The notes: generated from the sequence alone by a model not told the origin. A DNA stretch of 64,000 nucleotides from Ceratothoa steindachneri (GCA_963969495.1 OZ018333.1:18507937-18571936), one strand, 5' to 3'. Numbered from the stretch's first letter, positions 10,963 through 23,960 are shown. Numbers and translations are program-made.

Positions 10963-11113
10963 GTTTGTTTTGTTTTTTATTTCAAAAGCCAACTAGGGCA
11001 AAAGTTGCTATAATTGGCGGAAAGACTAATACTAGACTATATTAAAAAGAAGTAAATAATGATAAAAAGGAGCAAAGGCAGGACACAAGCTAAAGAAAAT
11101 AAAAATAAATAAC
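10963..11113 (-). mobile_element. Family-A-related 3' UTR fragment
   Basis: A T-rich run (A tail on the minus strand) at 10963-10980 precedes GCCAACTAGGGCAAAAGTTG and ACTAATACTAGACTATATTA. These resemble the 3' UTR blocks of A4 at 11150-11210 and of copies at 6590 and 29630. It is a 5'-truncated insertion directly left of A4. Confidence 0.5.
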
Positions 11114-11284
11114 TTTTTCTTTTTTCTTTTTTTTTAAGGTGCTGTCTGGCGACTGCCGACTTAGGCATAAGTCGCCGTAAACAAACAGCCTAGTTCTAGG
11201 CTACTTTAAAAAATTTGAACAGGAAACAACAATAAAAAGAAATAACAATAACAAAACAATAACAAAAACAACAATTAAACCTGG

Positions 11285-14200
11285 TTAAATGAAAGGGAGA
11301 AGGCCGGCCTCAACCCAAAAGTCAACAAGTCCACCAGTCAATGTGCACGCACTCGTCCCGAGTACAAAGGACAGGCGGTAGCAACCCCGCCCATCCCGGT
11401 ACCGGGAGAGGTAACGTGCGCGAAGATCACCCAGACTGGGACATTCGACAAGAATGTGCCGAACAGTCTGGGGTACGACGCAGTCGTTGCAATAGGGCAC
11501 AGGCGAGCGCTCCATCAAATAGCGATGCGTCACACGAGTGTGTCCGATTCGGAGACGACAGAAAGCGACCTGAAGCCGTCGCGGCATTGGGGGATAGGTC
11601 CATGGGAACAGTCGCGCCGCAATGGCACGCAACTTTAATTTTCCTTCAACCGTCTCCCATCTTCTTTGCCAAGCAGTCCGAAGAGCTGCCCGTATTCCTG
11701 CCATGTAGTCAGTGTGAGGAAGAGCGAAACACTGGTCCGGTCGCAGAGTCGTTGCGGACTCTTTGGCGCCCTAATTCCCCGCAATTCCTACATGTCCAGG
11801 AACCCAGCAGAAGATAATCTCGACATCTGCCCGGCTTGCCAAAACCATGGCATCACGGATTTCGCGAACCAGGGGATGCGGAGATTCCAATGCCCCGAGA
11901 GCACTCAGGGCGCTTTGTGAGTCGCTATAGATCACAATCCGGTCTCCAAACCGGGCACGTCACGTAATCTCCCGTACCGAGTGGTGTATTGCCACCAGCT
12001 CGGCCGTGAAGACAGACGCAGCACCTGGTAGAGCCCCGCTGACTTCAAACAGAGGGGATACGGCGTGGAAGCCGACCCCCTCATGTGACTTGGAGCCATC
12101 CGTATACACTGGCACGGTTCCAACGTGACACGATGTGTGCTCCAAAAAGGTCGAACGCAATACTCTCGGCGCCGTACAAGCTTTGAGAGCAGAGGCGTGG
12201 CGACAAATAGCCAAATGTGGTACCCTCCAGGGTGGTGTCCTGGGCAGAACCAGGGGCTCCACCGGACCGAGAGCTATATCTACCTCTCGAAGGAGTTTCC
12301 TGGCCCTAAACCCAAAGGGCTTAGGGTATGACTGGCGTCTCTCGGCGGCATAGGCACCATCGAGATCAGCTGCGGAAGCAGTGAGAGCTGTTGGCGACTG
12401 AGGGAGGCGCCGGGCTCGCGCGTACAGGCGGGTGATGCACTACACGCGGCGCAGAGCGAGTGGCATCTCCCCAGCATCGACCAACAGGCTCTCAATGGGG
12501 GAAGTGCGGAAGGCACCGGTCGCAAGGCGAAGGCCGGTGTGGTTGTTCGAATCCACCTTCCGCAATAAACGCTCGGCTGCGGATGAAAAACTAGCATCCG
12601 TTGTCGAGCTTCTAACGAACAAAGGATCGATAAAAAAGTAGGGAAGTAGCCCTATCAGCGCTCCAAGCGCTGAACGTCACGGAACGGAGAATGTCCATGG
12701 CGCGGGTACAAGAGACCCTAAGGCTGCGAATATGAGCCTCCCAGGTGAGGCGTCGGTCGAATACAAGACCAAGGAAACGGTGCGACTCAACCACATCCAG
12801 GCGCACCCCATTAAGAAACAAATCTGGGTCGGGGTGAAGCCGTGGATGGCGGCAGAAGTGCACCACCTTAGTCTTGGCCAAAGAAAACCGAAACCTGTGC
12901 GCTTCGGCATAGCGAGAGACGCGGTTCAATGCCTGTTGGAGTCGACGCTCCACAGTTGGCATCTGGGCCGCGCCAAAAGAGATCGAAAGGTCGTCCACGT
13001 AGAGCGTAGCGAGAACATCTTCCGGCAGCACCGAGGTGATGCCGTTGATGCTCAGGGCAAAGAGTGTGAGACTGAGGACACTTCCCTGCGGGACACCCTC
13101 TTCCTGCTCCTTTGGGCCGGAGAGGGCTCCCCCCACCCGTATGCGGAATCGACGATCTCGCAAAAATTCAGATATAAACATTGGGAGGCGTCCCCTCGCC
13201 CCCATCGTGTGGAGAGTCTCCATGATACCGTATCGCCATGCGGTATCATAGGCCTTCTCCAGATCGAAAAAGACCGTGGCGTAGTGCTGTCTACGAAGAA
13301 AAGCCTCGCAGACGGCATTTTCCAGTCGGAGATGAGCATCCGACGTGGAGTGGAACTTGCGGAAGCCGCACTGTGCGGAAGACAGATGGCCTCCGCTGTC
13401 CAGGAAAAAGGCTAATCTAACATTTACCAATTTCTCCATCAACTTGCACACGCAAGAGGTTAGAGAGATTAGGCGGAAACCGGTCGGAGTAGAGTGATCT
13501 CTCCCCGGTTTGCGAAAGGCGAGCACAGTGGCGATTCGCCAGGAATCTGGGAGAAGACCTTCCACCTAGATCCTGTTGAACAGATCTAACAGAAAGGCCA
13601 TGCCTCGCTCACCCAGGTGTCGAAGCATGGCGTACGGGACATGGTCCGGACCATGGGCGGTGTCCGCGCACGAAGCGAGAGCGGAACGCAACTCACTCAC
13701 ACTAAACTTGTCGTTGAAGGGATCTCCGCCTCTGGAGGTAAAGTCCAGCCGGCGGCCTTCCGCGACATCACGACGTGCATTAAATGCTGGCGGAGCAGCA
13801 CCACGGCTAGAGAATGCGGAAAAAGCGGTCGCTAAGGATTCCGCCACGGACGCGGGGTCCGAGATTGCGGTCCCATTCTCCTGGAGAACGGGAGGGGGGT
13901 CCTGCGAGAAATTGCCCCGAATCCTTTTGACTCGCTTCCACACCTCAGCTAAGGGGGTCTTTCCGTTAAGTGAAGACACGTATGCCCGCCAAGAAAAGCG
14001 GCGTGCGTGCTTCGAAATATACCGGAACCTAGCCCTAGCCCGACGAAATTCAGCGACAGTAAAATCGTTCTGGCGGCGCTTATAGCGCATGTAGGCATAA
14101 CGCTTCTGTTTGAGGGCCGTCTCACACTCGGCCGACCACCATGGGAGTGGTCGGCGTGCAAAACGGCCAGACGTCCTAGGAATAGTAGTCAGGCCCACGG

Positions 14201-14952
14201 CGATGAGGTTGCCGGAGAAGAACTCAACGGCCTCATCTACCGACCTAAACTCCTCGACTGAGATAGAGAATTCAGTCATTTTCTGAAATGCAGGCCACCG
14301 CGCCCGCGCCAAGCACCACCGAGGTGGTCTCTCAGGCGGCAGTTGCCCTGAAAATGATATTTGAATGGGAAAGTGATCACTACCATGGAGGTCATCGACC
14401 ACCCCCCAATCAAAATCGGGCTGTGCATCCGAAGAGCACAAAGATAGGTCAAGGCAAGAAAATGAAGCGGTTCTCGGACAGTGATGCGTAAACTCATCCA
14501 CGTTTAGGACACCCATCTCAATCTCTTCGATCAGATCGGCAAGGACTTATCCCCTGGGATTTATGGAGTAATCTCCCCAGAGAGGATGCCTGCCGTTCAG
14601 ATCTTCAAGCAAGAGATAGGGCCTCGGCAACCGTGCCACGACACGGCAGAAATCCCCCGCGTCGAAGTCAGCTGACGGTGGAATGTACACAGAAATGATA
14701 GTATACCTCCTATCTAGGTGCAGCTGCACAGCCACTAATCTCCTGCAAAAAGATAGCTAACGGGGAACTGGACGAGACGAGCCTCCGCAGCTCCTCCCAG
14801 TTGGCCCGGAGTCCATGGCAATTCCATTGAAGGAATATGCCCTCCAGGCCTAGCTCGGAGGAGACGCGGGGGCCCTCCTCGAACTGAAGACCCTCACGGG
14901 AATGGCCGTACGCTTCCCTGGGGCAGAACCCCGGGCGCTGTTGGCCGGACAA
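11285..14952 (-). pseudogene. LINE A4 ORF2: endonuclease, RT, RNase H, zinc finger
   Basis: Reading on the minus strand: apurinic-type endonuclease blocks LQWNCHGLRANWEEL (14840), DLNGRHPLWGD (14590) and DDLHGSDHFPI (14400); reverse transcriptase at 13565-12612 with GVPQGSVLS and the active-site YVDDLSISF; RNase H with VYTDGSKSHEGVGF (about 12100) and FTAELVAIHHSV (about 12010); and a C-terminal CX2C...H...C finger YCNDCVVPQTVRHILVEC. An in-frame TAG at 13566 (context FNRI-stop-VEGLLPDSW, probably a former TGG) and a stop at 14547 interrupt the frame. Shifts separate RT, RNase H and finger. It would have encoded the enzyme that nicks the target and copies the RNA. Confidence 0.85.
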
Positions 14953-15164
14953 AGCTCTGAAGGCGCTGTCGCCTTCGAAAACTTATTGGGGAAGGTTGGG
15001 CTCGCCATGCGAGTCTTTTCCTCCCTCCGCCTCGAAACCTTAGGCGGGCGTTGCTGCTTCGGAGGCGGGGGGCCCTCTTTTCGAGGAACCACCGTCTCCG
15101 AGCCACTCGCTCCACCTCGGGACGTGGGCGAAGGAGCCGAAGCTCCTTTGTTGCTGTCCTCCTT

Positions 15165-17400
15165 TCAGGGGAAAGCGTTAGGAACCCCGGAAGATGGCCT
15201 AGCGACCATCTTCAAGGGTGTTGCCTCCTGTGAGTCTAACGACTCGGTGGAGGCACGTGGCCGTTTCGCCTTACGGGAAACGGTCACGCTGGGGGAAGAG
15301 GGGGGAGCCCTGGTTTTAGCTGGGGCTGGGTGTGAACCCTTTTTGCTGCCAGCTTTACCAGGGAAGCACCCTGGTTGAGTAAAGCCCGCAGAAGGGCTCC
15401 GAATGGGCGCAGAAACAACCATGCTCGTTGGCCTGGATGGGCCAGTAGAGGGTGCCTTTCTAACTATTGAGGCATGTGACGTCCCAGGCAGAGCTGGGCG
15501 CGCCAGGACCAAGTCCTTAGCCTCGCGGAATGAAAGTCGATCCTGGGCCTGGATGGCCAGGATTTCTTTCTCAAGGAGATATGCACCACATTGCTTTGAA
15601 GAAGCGGGGTGCGCCTCTCCGCAATTGACACACTTGGCCACACACGATTTGGACTTATTGTGTGCGGCCTTGGAGCAATTTACATAAGACTTCGGGTGAC
15701 CCCGACTTTGCACGTCTACAAGAACGATTCGTATGGCCGAAGCGGTGACAGTAATAGCACCGCCGCGGCAGTGGCACGAATGCCTTCACGCTGTAGCGGT
15801 ACCAACTGGCATGCACCGACTCAGGGAGCTTGTCACAGTCGAATGTGACGAAGAGTGTAAGGGTGGGTCTCGAGGCCCCTCCCTGTTTTCTCATCACACG
15901 TTCGACCTTGACCGTCCCATGGTCGGCCAGCTCTAGGGTGATGTCCTCAATGGAGTAGTCAATGAGTTCCCTCACATAAACTACTCCTTTCACGAAGTTC
16001 ATGGTAGAGTGTGGCGTCACACTCACCGGGGTGCCATGAAGTGTCCGAAGAGCACTCATCTTGGCCGCCTCAGCGGGATTCTCCGCATTTGCAAGAAGGG
16101 TCCCGTCCGAGAAACGGGTCACCTTCTGCTCTCTACCAATTGCATTAGCTAATCCTCTCCTCTGATGGATCAAGTTGCCCTTGGCCAACATGCTGCCATC
16201 AGTGGAGCAAATAACGAGAAAGCGTTTGAAGCCAGCAGGCTCAAAAATGCCAGGTAATCTCTGAATGAGGGAAGGGCAACATGGTGCCATCAGTACAGCA
16301 AATAACGAGGAATCATTTGAGCCAGCAGGCTAAAAAATGCCAGGTAATCTCTGAATGAGGGGGCCCCGAAGTAATCGAGGCTCCGCTCTGCGCTCTAGCA
16401 CTTTTGGTCATAGTCAGGGACTCTTCATCCGGGGGGCAGAGGGGCTGGATGTGCCGATCTTGGCTTGGTCACTTACCAAAATGGCAGCAGACCCCACAGA
16501 TAGACAGGAGTCCAGTCTTTTTAGTTTTTTTTTTTTTTAGGAGAGGAGGGCAGGCAATAAACCAACTTCTCCCCTCTGCTGGCAGGAGCCTCTAGGCTGG
16601 ATGGACCGGCCTCAGCAAGGTCCTTGTCCAAGATGGAGAAGGTCCTGGCAGTCACAGGGGAACCGGTCAGAGGAGATCCCTCCCCTCCTTGTACTGCCTT
16701 GGAAACCCTAGCCATTTGAGGAGGACCTTGCATAGGGGTGGACTCGAGTTCGGTGCTTGGTGCCCATCCCGGATTCACTCCCATGGAAGGCCCTACCATC
16801 TGGGTTGCCTCAAGGACCATATCTATCTTAGGGGGGCCTACAATTGGCTATCTCCCCCCCCCCCCCCGGGATCACAAGTCCTATTGGCAGCACTGTCACA
16901 AGTTGACTCTGGGGAGGCACAGGCCTTGACCCAGGCAAGGTGCAATATTCTCACCAGCAGGTCTTTTGAAGGAAGCGACCGATAGGGGCTGGCTTCCCTC
17001 TACCCCTTAAGGGAGTTTGCCCTACTGAGCCACTTCAATGGGAAGCGGTCGGCTATGGGGTGCCTGCTGGCTTTCTTGGAAGTCCCCCTTGGAGAGTAAA
17101 GGGGGGCCTGCCATTGGGAAGAGGGAGGTGCCCAAAAGCACCTCCAGACAAGGGGGTGAGGGGGAGTCCCCAGACAAGGGGATGAGGGGGAGTCCCCAGA
17201 AAAGGGGTTAAGGGGGAGTCCCCTACACCCGTAGGCAAAGGAGAGGAGTAAGCCTCCTCCCGGTTAGAGAGATTTGGAGGGTCCTCTGTGAGAGCACACG
17301 GGAAGAAGGGGACCTCCATCTTTTCTTTGGAGCTGCCTAAAGGCGGCTCCGACAATGGACAAGGGGAAATTGAAGGGAGATTTTGTGGGGGTATCATCAT
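15165..17400 (-). pseudogene. LINE A4 ORF1: gag-like protein with CCHC knuckles
   Basis: From 17400 downward: a proline/serine-rich amino region, a lysine run near 16525, the phrase LIQRLPGIFEPAGFKRFL, then VTPHSTMNFVKGVVYVREL and zinc knuckles. The first knuckle is CYYCHRFGHTNRSC (about 15740); after a frameshift at about 15700 come CSKAAHNKSKSC and CVNCGEAHPASSKQC. Three knuckles in this order are usual for ORF1 of I-superfamily LINEs, which binds the element RNA. At least three frameshifts make it a pseudogene. It ends about 210 bp before the first ORF2 block. Confidence 0.75.
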
Positions 17401-18029
17401 TGGGCATGGTGACCCTATTTTTTTACAGGAAGCAATTGCTCATCACCCCTTGCAGCAGCCCACCCTGCAAGGGGTGTGTACAGGGCTGGCAGAACCAGGT
17501 GCCTCCATTTAAGGCCACCCATCCCACCTGGTGGCCTGGCAGTCCCTCAGCATGGTGCCTCCACCTTGGACATGGCATAAAATGCATAGTGTTTGAAAAT
17601 AGAAAGGAAGAGGAAGTGAGGAAGATGTGGGTGGGGATAAAGCAGGTTATTTAAAAACCCACCATCCCAAAATGGAGCTCAGGGGTGAGGGATTATTGTC
17701 CTCTGTCCACTCCACTCAGCCACAATCCGGGATAGTTGGCTGAGAAGAAGGTCAGCATCTACCCTGTAAAAATAGAGGTCGACCAGAGAAAGTTGTGGGA
17801 GAGGTTGTAGGGAAAGTGATGAAGTAGGGGAGAAATACAGGCTGTTTGAAAGAAGAAGAGGCTAGGCTGGGGCCAGATGGGGCGCTGAGTCCTCCCATCA
17901 GCACGGCGGTCAGGAAGGCAAATTGCCGTGCCCCTTACGGGGTCATAGAGAATGCATAAACTTCCCCATTAGTACGTTTGGTTCAAATTAGTGAGCTGAG
18001 GCTTCCCTATTGGAAGTTGGGATGAGTGG

Positions 18030-18210
18030 GGGATGGCACACCTCTAGGAACTAGATGTAATGGGATGGCACGCCTCTAGAAACTAATGTAATGGGATGGC
18101 ACGCCTCTAGGAACTAATGTAACGGGATGGCACGCCTCTAGGAACTAATGTAATGGGGTGGCACACCTCTAGGAACTAGATGTAACAGGATGGCACATCT
18201 CTACGAACTA
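18030..18210. repeat. 31-bp minisatellite, six copies
   Basis: The unit GGATGGCACGCCTCTAGGAA followed by CTAATGTAATG repeats six times with period 31-32, with small changes such as CACACC for CACGCC. It lies between LINE A4 and the Tc1 fragment. Confidence 0.9.
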
Positions 18211-18219
18211 TAGCCATGG

Positions 18220-18517
18220 CAAAATGACTTGAGACCTATTACATTTTTAAGGAAAAATAAAACTTTGGCCTGAAAATTAGAGTATTGTACTAAAAAATAC
18301 ATAGTAACCACATAGTTTAGTATTTAATCATATTGCCCCTATTTTTGATGACCATGTTGAAGCATTTTGGCATGGAATCGCTTAGCTTCCTGAAGTAATC
18401 CAAGGACATCTCTGTGCACCACACCTTCATCAGCTCTGCTCGGAGGGTATCCAGGTTTGGAGTCTTCTTCCCACACATGGTTTTCTTCATTTTCTGCCAA
18501 CAATTCTCTATGGGGTT
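18220..18517 (-). pseudogene. Tc1-type transposase, C-terminal piece
   Basis: The minus-strand frame reads NPIENCWQKMKKTMCGKK, then LDYFRKLSDSMPK and FNMVIKNRGNMIKY before a stop at 18317. NPIEN carries the third catalytic acid (the E of the DDE triad) of Tc1-type transposases. The piece joins perfectly to the other half at 22952: DLDL there plus NPIENCW here restores the motif across the 4.4-kb LINE C1 insertion. Confidence 0.88.
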
Positions 18518-18734
18518 AACATAACATAACATAATTTCACGGATGACAAAAGCCACAAGGGCCCATCATAGGTCATCTGAGTCAAACGGCCTCTTTTTTT
18601 AAGGCACCCAAACTCCCAAGAAAACTACATCCAGAGGATAGCATCCAGAAACAAGGGTATCACCAATCAAGGCTTGTCAAGAACTAAATCATGCAGCTAT
18701 AGATATATACAAACAATATTAATATATACAAAAC

Positions 18735-21635
18735 TTAGGAACCATCACAACCTTTCCTCCCCATAAACTCATCCAACCTACTCTTAAATACATTTAAATT
18801 TGGACTACCTACTACCCTCCGCTGCAATTTGTTCCAGAAGTCTACCACTCTATTGGTGAAAAAATATTTTCTTAAATCCAACCAACACCCTTGCTTTTTA
18901 ATTTTCAAGTGGTGACCTCTAGTCCAATTTCCATCATCTAACTCAAAAAACTTGCAATATCCAATTTATCTATTCCAGAAAAAATTTGAAACAGCTCGAT
19001 CATATCCCCTCACACACACCTCCTTTCGAACGAGAACATATTTAATACCCTCAGTCCATCTATATATTCAAGGTGCCTCAGGGAAGGAATAATCTTTGTT
19101 GCCCTCCGTTGCACTGGCTCGAGAAGGTTAATATCGTGTTTAAAATGTGGGGACCATGCCTGTATACAGTACTCTAGATGTGGCCTAACATAAGAGTTAT
19201 AGAGTTTAAGAATAACCTCCTTACTTTTGTAACTGACATTTCTCTTAATGAAACCCAGCACTCTATTTGCCCTATTTCTTGCTCCAATACACTGCTTAGA
19301 AAACATTAATGACTTATCTATTACTACTCCTAGATCTTTCTCATCCTCTACTGAGCTCAGCCAATGCCCATCCATTTCATAGTTAAATTCTCTATTATCT
19401 TTTCCCATGTTAATAACTTTGCACTTATCAAGGTTGAAAGTCATTTGCCACTTATGTGCCCAGGATAACAATTTATTTAAATCCCCCTGCACTTTAAAAT
19501 TATCATCAATATCTTTAACTACAACTGCTAATTTGGTATCATCCGCAAAAATTGACACTTTATTAACTGCCTCCCCAAGATTGTTTATATAGATGACAAA
19601 TAATAATGGACCGAGAACTGATCCCTGAGGAACCCCACTGATAACATCCCTACACTCTGACTTTACACCATTTAGCACTACCCTTTGCTTCCTATCTTTC
19701 AGCCACTCAGCTATCCAATTTGAAACTCCCCCACATATCCCAATCATTTTTAATTTATGAACTAGTCTCCTATGTGGTACCTTATCAAATGCTTTACTAA
19801 AATCCAAGTAAATTACATCTACATTCTCTCCTTTATCTACTTGATTTGTTACGAACTCCAGAAAGTCTAGTAAATTAGTCAAACATGATCTACCTGATCT
19901 AAACCCATGCTGAGCATCGCTGATTAACCCCTCCCTCTCTAGATGTTAGCAAATCCCATTTTTAACTATTTTCTCAAGAATTTTACAGACTACAGGAGCT
20001 AGGCTAACTGGTCTAAAGTTATTTGGATCCTCTTTACTACCCTTCTTGAAAATGGGGACTACATTCGCTCTCTTCCAATCATCAGGTATTTCTCCATATT
20101 CCAGTGACCTAGTATACAACTTCTCCAGAGCTATTGAGATACTTTCTACCCCTTCTTTAAGTATCCTAGAATGAATATTATCAGGGCTGGAGGCCTTGGT
20201 AGCATCTAACTCACCTATTAGTCCTTTTATCATCCTCCAATCCACACTAATGGTAGTAAACACCTCTTTCCCTGACCCATGAGTACTATACATAAGACTA
20301 TTTAGTTTCTCCTCTATAAATACTGATGTAAAATGACCATTTAGTACCTCAACTATTTCCTCATCAGTTTCTCTCACAGCCTCTTCATATTTGATAGGTC
20401 CTATTTTAACTCTGCCAGACTTATTATTAATTTTATAGTAACTAAAGAACTTTCTAGGATCTTTGTTGCTATCCTGAGCTAATTTAATTTCTGACACCCT
20501 TTTGTTCTTCTTTATAATCTTATTTAACTCTTTCCTAGCCATTCTATAATCACTTAAATTTTGAATATTATTTTCTACCTATAATTTTTTGTATGCCCTT
20601 TTCTTCTCTGAAATTTGTCTAGCTATCTCCCGATTCCACCATAATGGTTTCCTACTTTTGTTCCTAATGGCCTTCATTGGGATACATTGATCTTGGACTA
20701 CATTTATGATATGCTTGAAAGTATCCCACATCCCATGAGCATTTTTACCTCTGAATTCTACATCCCAGTCTACCAAATTTAGCAAGCTTCGAAGTTTCAC
20801 ATAATCTCCCTTATGAAAATTTGGAACTTTTACAGCATTCTCGGTTATTTTACCCTTCTCAATTCTCAAGTTTAAACAAACTATCTGATGGTCACTATTT
20901 CCCAATGCTTCCCCAACAGTCAATTCTTGAACTAAATGATCACTGTTAGAAAGTACTAAATCTAATATATTGTCGCCCCCTCATTGGCTCATTAACAAAT
21001 TGATTCAAAAAATTATCCTCAAAGCATTATATGAACCTGCCACTTGTTCTATCCCTACCTATCATATTTTCCCAGTCCACAGAGTTTAAGTTGAAGTCCC
21101 CAATAATAACTGCATCTGTTTCACATCCCTTACTTATTTCCCTTATCATTAGTTCATCTATATCATCAGTCTGCCCAGGTGGCCTGTAAAAAGCTCCCAA
21201 ATGCACCATTCTATTTTTACTGAACCTAATATCTATCCAAAGTGACTCAACTCCATCCTGCTTTATTGAAGTATTTAAACTTGAAGCAATGTTTTTTTTT
21301 ATATAGATAATTATTCCTCCACCAATCCTACCTGTCCTTTGACTAATGTACATATTATAACCGTGTAAATCAAATTCACTTATAATGTCACTAAATTCTA
21401 TTTCATTAACCCATGATTCAGTAACACATAATATATCTATATCCTCATTGCTAATATAACTAAATAGCTCATCCTTCTTGTTTCTAAGACTATGAGCATT
21501 TGTATAGAAACAATTTAACCCCCCTATCCTTGAAGCACCTCTTCCAACCTGAATGACCTCACCTCTATCGCCTTGGAACCTATTTCTGTTATCTGCCAAG
21601 TCTATTCTACTTTCAGTACTATAATGTCCTCTCAT
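18735..21635 (-). pseudogene. LINE C1 ORF2 (endonuclease and RT), broken
   Basis: Three long minus-strand frames, 21635-21027, 20923-20579 and 20542-19010, together cover the 967-residue ORF2 of C2. Endonuclease text CFYTNAHSLRNKKDE and IIGDFNLNS, and reverse-transcriptase text YLDFSKAFDKVPH, GVPQGSVLG and IFADDTKLA, are kept. Breaks lie near 21030, 20930, 20560 and 19930, and a single-residue deletion (NKVS for NNKVS) is also present. It cannot make a complete enzyme. Confidence 0.85.
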
Positions 21636-21658
21636 AATTACCTGACCACTATTAGTAT

Positions 21659-22811
21659 CTAGTTTCCTGCCCGCAAAGACCTAATAACACGATCATACTC
21701 CTCCCACAACACATCTACCCCCCCTCCTACTCAAATGCAGTCCATCTATCGCATACATTTCTTTCATTCCAACAAAACTATCCCTCACATCCACAAACAT
21801 GACGCCTTCCATCTCACACATCCTCCTCACATAATCATTCAGCCCAATTGCACGAGACATCCATTCTACCCCAACATCCATTCTTGGAAGCACACCTGTC
21901 ACAACACCTTTCATCCTACTTTCGTTCACCTTTTCAATCAACCTCTTGTACCTCTCACGTAACTCACATGCACGCACTTTCTTCAAAACATTCACTCCTA
22001 CATAAGTAATCACAACTACATCCCTTGCACAGCCAGACACCAGCTCCTCATATCTATCAGACAGATCTCTCACTCCAGCACCCGGCAAACACACCCTCAA
22101 ACAATTCAATCTACTTGCATTCAACTTCCTATCTAAATATCTAACTCGCGAATCACCCATCACAAGCACTTCAGTCAGACTCCTATTGCTAACCCACACA
22201 GACCTAACTCCATCCCCACTCCTATTCTCATTAAAACTACCAGTCACTCTATCTCCACCCCCAGCCCCATCAGTCATATCACTTCCAGTTACTTCCTCTC
22301 TTAGGGCACTGAATCTATTAGTTAAGCTAATAGGTTCTGTGTCCCTCTGACTCACACACCTATTCTCCCCCTGGCTAACCACAACAGAGGCAACCCTATT
22401 CTCACAAAGAACAGGAGAGACCTCCCTAGCTACACATTTCCTAACCACTCTCCACTGTCCCCCATCCTCACTAGGCCTATTTCTAACTAATCTAAGGGGG
22501 CTAACTTCACTATCCCTAGAACTATCATATCCTACCTCCTCCACCGGCCCTCTACCTTCACCTGAAACATCTGGCCTACCTCACCACCTAACCTATTCCC
22601 AGCCCTAGGCCTAACACTAAGTTCCCTCCTGAGCTCAGAAACTAACCCCTCCAGCCTACATATCCTGTCTAAATCCTGCATTCTCATCCCCTCTAACTCT
22701 ACAATGCATTCACGCAGCCCACATACAACACATGTATACCCCCTCACTAACTACACCACAACCAATGCATACATTCCGACACTCATGCTCACTTTCATCC
22801 CCAAACTCCAT
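21659..22811 (-). pseudogene. LINE C1 ORF1 with SGNH esterase-like domain, broken
   Basis: It is the counterpart of C2 ORF1. The amino part (22747-22532) has the cysteine pairs CVVCGLREC, then a frameshift, then VLVMGDSRVRYLDRKL with the GDS block of SGNH hydrolases and DGLHLSRRG with the D-x-x-H block. The third block reads YVGVNVLKKV where C2 has HVGVNDVKKV, so the conserved Asn-Asp pair is damaged in this copy. A shift after DGLHLSRRGG ruins the last residues. Confidence 0.8.
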
Positions 22812-22951
22812 CACTCATTCAAACAAAGAAAGAACTTAAGTAGTAATAAGAAAAAAAAGAGCAACTTAACTTTCATTGATTCTGTGGTGAAGAACTATAA
22901 AATAATCTAAAAAATAAATCAACAGACCGAAACAAGATTTAAGGCACAACA

Positions 22952-23960
22952 CAAGTCCAAATCAGTCGCTAATTGACTATTCCCAGGCCACTCTAACACC
23001 TCAATCTGTCTCTCCTGGAGCCACTTCAACTTCGTGACCTTCTTGGCCGTATAGCAAGGAGCACTGTCATGCATAAAGATTTCACACTCATGAATAGTGA
23101 ACATTTCCAACATATGGTCATTCAGAATGTCAATATACTGATCAGCGTTCATCTTTTGGAAGGAATTAAAGGCCTGTCCTTCCCTTCTCACCAGAAAAAG
23201 AACCCCAAATCATCACTGAATCGGGGGGTTTAACTGCCGGAACAGTGTATCTTGGGTTGTACTGATCGGAAAATGACGGACGTCGAACTGTGATAGACCC
23301 CAACGAAACACCTAGAAATTGCTTTCGTTGGAAAACATTACCTTCCTCCACTGTGCTGATGTCCATATTTCTTTGCAAATGCAAGACGTTGTTTCTTCAT
23401 GCGGTCATTTATAAATGGTTTTGCGGCGGCTTTACAGCATGGAAGCCCCAAGTCCTTCTGCAGCCGATGCCAAATGGTTCAAACAGCGATGTTTTGTAGC
23501 AGTCTCAGATGCAATTCCTTCAATTCGGGCGCTGTCAGTCGAGGGTCCTCCTCCAATTCTCTCTTCATGAGGACATCTGTAGCAGCAGAAGTCTTCCTTC
23601 GCCTTCCACCGCTGAATTTGTGCTAGGGAATGGCATTGGGTGGGAGTTCCCGGGCTGCTACCAGCAGCCTCAATATGGTTGCTTTTGTTCTTCCTGTACA
23701 TTCACATATCATCTTAATCGGGACATTTTCTTGTCTCCACACAAGAATACAGGCTTTCTCCTCAGCAGTATAGTACTTCCCAGACATTTCAAAATGAACA
23801 TAGGAAAATATTGAGCAGGAACCACTAACAACAAAAAGCTGCAGATTATTGATGCAGTATGGAGGAGACACAACATTCCCTGCTCACATCTAGCGTAGCA
23901 CTGAGTGTCATTGGCAGCACAGACCATTGCCAAAGATGCCAGATACTTCTAGAAAAAAAT
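22952..23960 (-). pseudogene. Tc1-type transposase, N-terminal and central piece
   Basis: Reading on the minus strand from about 23790: MSGKYYTAEEKACILVW and GRTKATILRLL form a helix-turn-helix DNA-binding start, followed after shifts by GGRRRKTSAATDVLM, NDRMKKQRLAFAKKY and IFMHDSAPCYTAKKV, which holds the second catalytic aspartate, and EVLEWPGNS. The frame ends at LINE C1. The right terminus and TIR were not defined. It is split and frameshifted, hence dead. The partner is 18220-18517. Confidence 0.85.

Larger units (their letters stand above)
11114..17942 (-). mobile_element. LINE family A copy A4, near full length, inactive
   Basis: This 6.8-kb I-superfamily non-LTR element on the minus strand has 5' UTR and ORF1 (17942 to 15165), ORF2 with endonuclease, reverse transcriptase, RNase H and a C-terminal zinc finger (14952 to 11285), a 3' UTR and an A-rich tail ending at 11114. 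The 5' terminus CCCCGTAAGGGG (17931-17942) equals that of A1. Retrotransposition in this class is by target-primed reverse transcription. Frameshifts and in-frame stops break both ORFs. No convincing target duplication was found. This copy is the reference for the shorter family-A pieces. Confidence 0.85.
18518..22951 (-). mobile_element. CR1-like LINE C1, full length but inactive
   Basis: This 4.4-kb element on the minus strand has ORF1, ORF2, a short 3' UTR and a 3' terminus of ATG-containing repeats (AACATAACATAACATAA on the plus strand). It aligns end to end with the intact copy C2 (43786-48214). It sits inside the Tc1 transposase with no visible target duplication: host text stops at GGGGTT (18517) and resumes with CAAGTCC (22952). 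The last 20 bases at the 5' side (22931-22951) are not in C2. Both ORFs carry frameshifts or stops. Confidence 0.88.
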
